This document shows positions 7,359 through 9,715 of a DNA stretch of 9,715 nt, one piece after another. The translations under genes and the position numbers were made by a program. Position 1 is the first letter of the stretch, and every line of letters begins with the position of its first letter. Under the pieces are notes generated by a model. It saw only the letters and a program-made list of their open reading frames with translations. It was not told where the DNA came from and made no database searches. This DNA is from JBGPLH01 sp041486365 [NCBI: Thermodesulfobacteriota bacterium] (GTDB lineage Bacteria > JAUYMQ01): assembly GCA_041486365.1 (NCBI GenBank), contig JBGPLH010000101.1:1-9715 (forward strand), written 5' to 3'.

Positions 7359-7604
7359 ATGAGCCACACGGTTCCCCCCACCCACCGACCCTTGAAACTC
7401 ATCGTCAATGGCGAGACGATGGAGCTGCCCGGGGTGAGGACGGTGAGCGATCTCCTCCGGGCTCTCCGTTTCGACGCGGGGGAGGGCTCCTCGCGCGTGG
7501 CCGTCGCCGTGAACCTCGAGGTCGTCCCCCGGGGCAGGCATCCGGAGCACGCGCTGCGCGAGGGCGATCGGGTCGAGATCATCCACGCCGTGGGAGGCGG
7601 CTAG
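7359..7604 (+). CDS. thiS: ThiS sulfur-carrier protein
   Basis: ThiS is a small ubiquitin-fold protein. Its C-terminal glycine is adenylated by ThiF and thiocarboxylated, and it gives sulfur to ThiG for the thiazole of thiamine. This 81-aa frame has the expected beta-grasp pattern, [13 protein letters not shown] (12-24), TVSDLLRAL (28-36), [12 protein letters not shown] (47-58), [13 protein letters not shown] (66-78), and ends in GGG. ATG 7359 has only a weak purine stretch upstream. An in-frame TTG at 7392 would give a 70-aa protein starting KLIVNGE like most ThiS, but it has no Shine-Dalgarno, so the exact start is uncertain. It is first in the cluster, 11 nt before thiG. Confidence 0.9.
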   Translation: MSHTVPPTHRPLKLIVNGETMELPGVRTVSDLLRALRFDAGEGSSRVAVAVNLEVVPRGRHPEHALREGDRVEIIHAVGGG

Positions 7605-7615
7605 CACATCCTGAC

Positions 7616-8392
7616 ATGACCGACACGCTGAGACTGGGAAAGTACGAATTCAGGTCGCGCCTGATCGTGGGCACGGGCAAGTACGCCTCGCTCGATCAGA
7701 TGCGCGAGGCGATCGAGGAGAGCGGCGCCGATCTTGTGACGGTGGCGATCCGCAGGGTCGATCTGAAGTCCCGGGGCGAGGGAAGCTTTCTGTCCGCGCT
7801 CGATCTGGGGAAGATCGCGTTGCTCCCGAACACCGCCGGCTGCTACACGGCCGACGAGGCGGTCACGACCTGCCGCCTCGCGCGGGAGCTGCTGGGCACG
7901 GATCTCGTGAAGCTCGAGGTGATCGGCGATGAGCGCACGCTTTTCCCCGACAACGAGGCGCTCCTGTCCGCGACCGCGATCCTGATCAGGGAGGGCTTCA
8001 CGGTCCTCCCCTACACGAGCGACGACCCGATCGTCTGCCGCAAGCTCGCCGACCTCGGGTGCCCCGCGGTGATGCCCCTGGGGGCCCCGATCGGCTCGGG
8101 CCTGGGCATCCGCAATCCGACGAACATCCGGATCATCCTGGAAACGGTCGGCGTCCCGGTGATCGTCGACGCCGGCGTGGGGACCGCTTCCGACGCGGCG
8201 ATTGCCATGGAGCTCGGCTGCGCCGGCGTGCTCATGAACACGGGGATCGCGGGCGCGAAGGACCCGGTGAAGATGGCCCGCGCGATGCGCAAGGCCGTGC
8301 AGGCGGGGCGGCTCGCCTACGAGGCGGGCCGCGTCCCGAAGAAGCTCTACGCGACGGCATCGAGCCCGCTCGATCACCGGATCGAGGGCTGA
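7616..8392 (+). CDS. thiG: Thiazole synthase ThiG
   Basis: ThiG condenses 1-deoxy-D-xylulose 5-phosphate, 2-iminoacetate and ThiS thiocarboxylate into the thiazole phosphate carboxylate. The 258-aa product is full length and a TIM barrel. Recognisable blocks are [13 protein letters not shown] (13-25), VTVAIRRV (41-48), LLPNTAGC (69-76), the Schiff-base lysine K99 in [10 protein letters not shown] (96-105), [13 protein letters not shown] (153-165), [14 protein letters not shown] (182-195) and [14 protein letters not shown] (204-217). The start ATG 7616 lies 11 nt after the thiS stop. The only good Shine-Dalgarno, GGAGG inside the last ThiS codons, is 18 nt away, so translation may depend on coupling to thiS. 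The 2-iminoacetate source (ThiH or ThiO) is not seen in the window. Confidence 0.96.
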   Translation: MTDTLRLGKYEFRSRLIVGTGKYASLDQMREAIEESGADLVTVAIRRVDLKSRGEGSFLSALDLGKIALLPNTAGCYTADEAVTTCRLARELLGTDLVKLEVIGDERTLFPDNEALLSATAILIREGFTVLPYTSDDPIVCRKLADLGCPAVMPLGAPIGSGLGIRNPTNIRIILETVGVPVIVDAGVGTASDAAIAMELGCAGVLMNTGIAGAKDPVKMARAMRKAVQAGRLAYEAGRVPKKLYATASSPLDHRIEG

Positions 8393-8396
8393 TCCC

Positions 8397-9053
8397 TTGG
8401 CGGAGGTCCTCCTCATCACCGATCGGACCCGGAGCCGCGGCCGCCCGGTGGACGAAGGGGTGGCCGCCGCGGTGCGCGGCGGCGTGCGGATGGTACAGGT
8501 CCGGGAGAAGGATCTCGCGACGCGCCCGCTTCTCGATCTCCTGCGCGGCGTGACGCGCGCGGCCACAAAGGCCGCGGGCGGCCCGGGGCGCGTCCGGGTC
8601 TTCGTCAACGATCGGATCGACGTCGCGCTCGCGGCCGGCGCCCAGGGGGTCCACCTCGGGGCCCGGACGATCCCCGTCGCGGCCGCGCGGCGCGTAGCGC
8701 CGGGCCTTTCCATCGGCTACTCGGCCCACGATCTGGAGGAAGCGCTCGGGGCGGAGCGCGACGGCGCGGACTTCGTGACCTTCGGTCCGGTGTTCGAGAC
8801 CGCCTCGCCGGGCGTGAAGGCCCCGCCCCGGGGGCTCGCGCGGCTTTCGGAAGTCTGCCGCGTGCTTCGCATCCCGGTCTTCGCCCTCGGAGGGATCACA
8901 GCGGCGCGGGTGCCCGACGCGCTCGCGGCGGGGGCCGCGGGCGTGGCCGTCGTCTCGGCCATCACGGAGGCCGCCGATCCCGCCGCCGCCGCGGAGGCCA
9001 TCGTGAAGGCGTGCCGCTCTTCCTCGTGGAACCCGAAGGAGCGCTCGACATGA
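8397..9053 (+). CDS. tenI: ThiE/TenI-family protein, more TenI-like (thiazole tautomerase)
   Basis: A 218-aa TIM-barrel protein of the ThiE/TenI family. ThiE joins the thiazole and pyrimidine halves of thiamine; TenI aromatises the ThiG product. Shared motifs are MVQVREKDL (32-40), VNDRIDVAL (70-78), GVHLG (84-88), FGPVFETAS (129-137) and ALGGI (163-167). The sequence after GVHLG is ARTIP rather than the ThiE GQ[ED]D block with the Mg-binding acid. GYSAHDLEEA (107-116) resembles TenI GYSVHSLEEA, and the ThiE TxTK diphosphate segment is replaced by TASPGVKAPP. These favour TenI, but TenI and ThiE are often confused. A TTG start at 8397 is used, 4 nt after thiG, with GAGGG 8 nt upstream. Its stop overlaps the next gene as ATGA. 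Confidence 0.72.
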   Translation: MAEVLLITDRTRSRGRPVDEGVAAAVRGGVRMVQVREKDLATRPLLDLLRGVTRAATKAAGGPGRVRVFVNDRIDVALAAGAQGVHLGARTIPVAAARRVAPGLSIGYSAHDLEEALGAERDGADFVTFGPVFETASPGVKAPPRGLARLSEVCRVLRIPVFALGGITAARVPDALAAGAAGVAVVSAITEAADPAAAAEAIVKACRSSSWNPKERST

Positions 9054-9565
9054 ACGGACCCAGCCTCCCGCAGCGCATCGCCCATCCCGACGTCCGCGAC
9101 GGGAGCTTCCTCGCGCGCCTGTCCCCCGGCGTCGCCCGCATCCTCGATCGATCGCTCGAGGGGATCGAGATCAGCGAGGACGACGCGACGGTCCTCTTCG
9201 GGACGACGGGGCCCGATCTGGCCGCGGTACTCGGCGTCGCCGATCATCACCGGCGCGAGATCAACGGCGACGTCGTCACCTTCGTGGTGAACCGGAACAT
9301 CAACTTCACGAACCGCTGCTTCGTCGGCTGCAAGTTCTGCAACTTCAAGGTCCGCGAGGAAGGCCCCAACGCCTATTTCCAGGATCTCGAGGAGGTCGCC
9401 CGTCGCGCCGACGAGGCGGTCGAGCGCGGCGCCACGGAGCTGTGCATCCAGGGCGGGCTCCACAAGGAGCTGCCCGGCACCCACTACGAAGCGATCCTCC
9501 GGACCATCCGCGCGCGCCATCCGCGCCTGCACCTGCACTCCTTCTCGAACGTTCCAGGCTCTTGA
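9050..9565 (+). CDS. cofH: CofH-like radical SAM protein, 3' part missing at a sequence junction
   Basis: The frame encodes 171 aa, about 166 of which look native. The [4Fe-4S] motif C90-x3-C94-x2-C97 lies in NRNINFTNRCFVGCKFCNF (81-99), and is followed by ATELCIQGGLHKELPG (128-143) and HLHSFS (161-166). These match CofH, the FO synthase subunit that joins tyrosine to a ribityl-aminouracil for coenzyme F420. MqnC and MqnE are related but lack the CIQGGLH form. Full CofH is about 370-400 aa, so over half is missing. After HSFS, where CofH continues with P-x-E, it reads NVPGS and stops, exactly where base composition changes. The ATG is supported by GAAGGAG 8 nt upstream and a 4-bp ATGA overlap with the preceding gene. 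The stop at 9563 is probably not native. Confidence 0.78.
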   Translation: MNGPSLPQRIAHPDVRDGSFLARLSPGVARILDRSLEGIEISEDDATVLFGTTGPDLAAVLGVADHHRREINGDVVTFVVNRNINFTNRCFVGCKFCNFKVREEGPNAYFQDLEEVARRADEAVERGATELCIQGGLHKELPGTHYEAILRTIRARHPRLHLHSFSNVPGS

Positions 9566-9570
9566 AATCG
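9548..9570. other. Composition and homology junction (probable chimeric join or breakpoint)
   Basis: Upstream of here lines run at 70-75% GC with strong CofH coding homology. The 150 bases after 9565 hold 72 G/C (48%), with a different codon style and an unrelated kinase frame. CofH homology ends after codon 166 (9545-9547) and kinase homology is clear by 9583. No inverted repeat, target duplication, tRNA or integrase is seen at the join, so an assembly chimera is the simplest explanation. Confidence 0.75.
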
Positions 9571-9715
9571 GGACCTAACCCTCATAAATTAGCGCGCTAT
9601 CTGCTTAATATTCAGGAGGAGGAACGCAAGTGTATTGCGCGGGAGCTGCATGACGATGTTGGGCAGCGTCTTGCATTGATAAAGATCGAACTTGAAATGG
9701 CGCTGCAGAAAAACC
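9562..9715 (+). CDS. Fragment of a HisKA_3 sensor histidine kinase (NarL/DegS-type), both ends missing
   Basis: From about 9583 the frame reads HKLARYLLNIQEEERKCIAR and then ELHDDVGQRLALIKIE, running open to the window end. ELHDDVGQ is the phospho-acceptor H-box of HisKA_3 kinases, preceded as usual by QEEERKxIAR. These membrane or cytosolic sensors phosphorylate LuxR/NarL-type response regulators. The frame differs from that of the CofH-like gene and has no start codon or ribosome site, so this is the interior of a gene whose 5' part is missing. The left limit is uncertain: the frame is open through the junction into GC-rich sequence with no kinase homology. AT-richer codons (ATA, TTA, AAT, AAA) set it apart from every other gene here. 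Confidence 0.75.
   Translation, partial: MKSGPNPHKLARYLLNIQEEERKCIARELHDDVGQRLALIKIELEMALQKN

Noticed and set aside
4484-8392. A very long plus-strand open frame of about 1300 codons ending in thiG
   Set aside because: Everything before 7616 is antisense to the methyltransferase, glycosyltransferase and alr genes, is Arg/Gly/Asp/His-rich with no domain, and has a simple cause in high-GC codon use. Only the last 258 codons are thiG.
9541-9600. Insertion-sequence end at the composition break
   Set aside because: No terminal inverted repeat, transposase frame or direct repeat can be seen, and the sequence after the break is mid-kinase coding sequence.

Overview
The window is GC-rich (about 70% by eye) bacterial chromosome from position 1 to about 9550, with dense, often overlapping genes and G/C third positions. 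It looks like an uncultured high-GC environmental bacterium. A SelD that itself carries a UGA codon implies an organism with selenocysteine machinery, but the sequence does not fix the phylum.

Minus strand, read in transcription order from 7132 down to 1: alanine racemase (alr); a WbuB-like GT4 glycosyltransferase; a class I SAM methyltransferase; a second GT4 glycosyltransferase; a CapK/PaaK-like adenylate-forming enzyme; then selenide, water dikinase (selD) and the N-terminus of purH, cut by the window edge. The four glycan genes sit 6 nt apart or overlap by ATGA, so they probably form one transcript making a methylated cell-surface or secreted saccharide. A hairpin and a near-consensus promoter separate this cassette from selD, which probably starts a second unit with purH.

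selD is the most informative gene. Its catalytic position 17 is an in-frame TGA (1172-1174) inside an otherwise intact SelD N-terminus starting at ATG 1222, so SelD is itself a probable selenoprotein. Its promoter would place transcription start at or next to the A of the ATG, suggesting a leaderless mRNA, and a palindrome fills the space between the -35 and -10 boxes.

Plus strand, from a divergent promoter region at 7133-7358: thiS, thiG, a ThiE/TenI-family gene whose residues favour TenI, and a CofH-like radical SAM gene coupled to it by an ATGA overlap. CofH is known to release 2-iminoacetate from tyrosine, and this is the substrate ThiG needs from ThiH or ThiO. No thiH or thiO is visible, so the pairing may be functional.

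The CofH-like frame is cut short at about residue 166. GC drops abruptly from about 70% to 48% (72 of the last 150 bases), and the remaining sequence encodes part of an unrelated HisKA_3 histidine kinase. This looks like a chimeric assembly join, or less likely a real recombination breakpoint.
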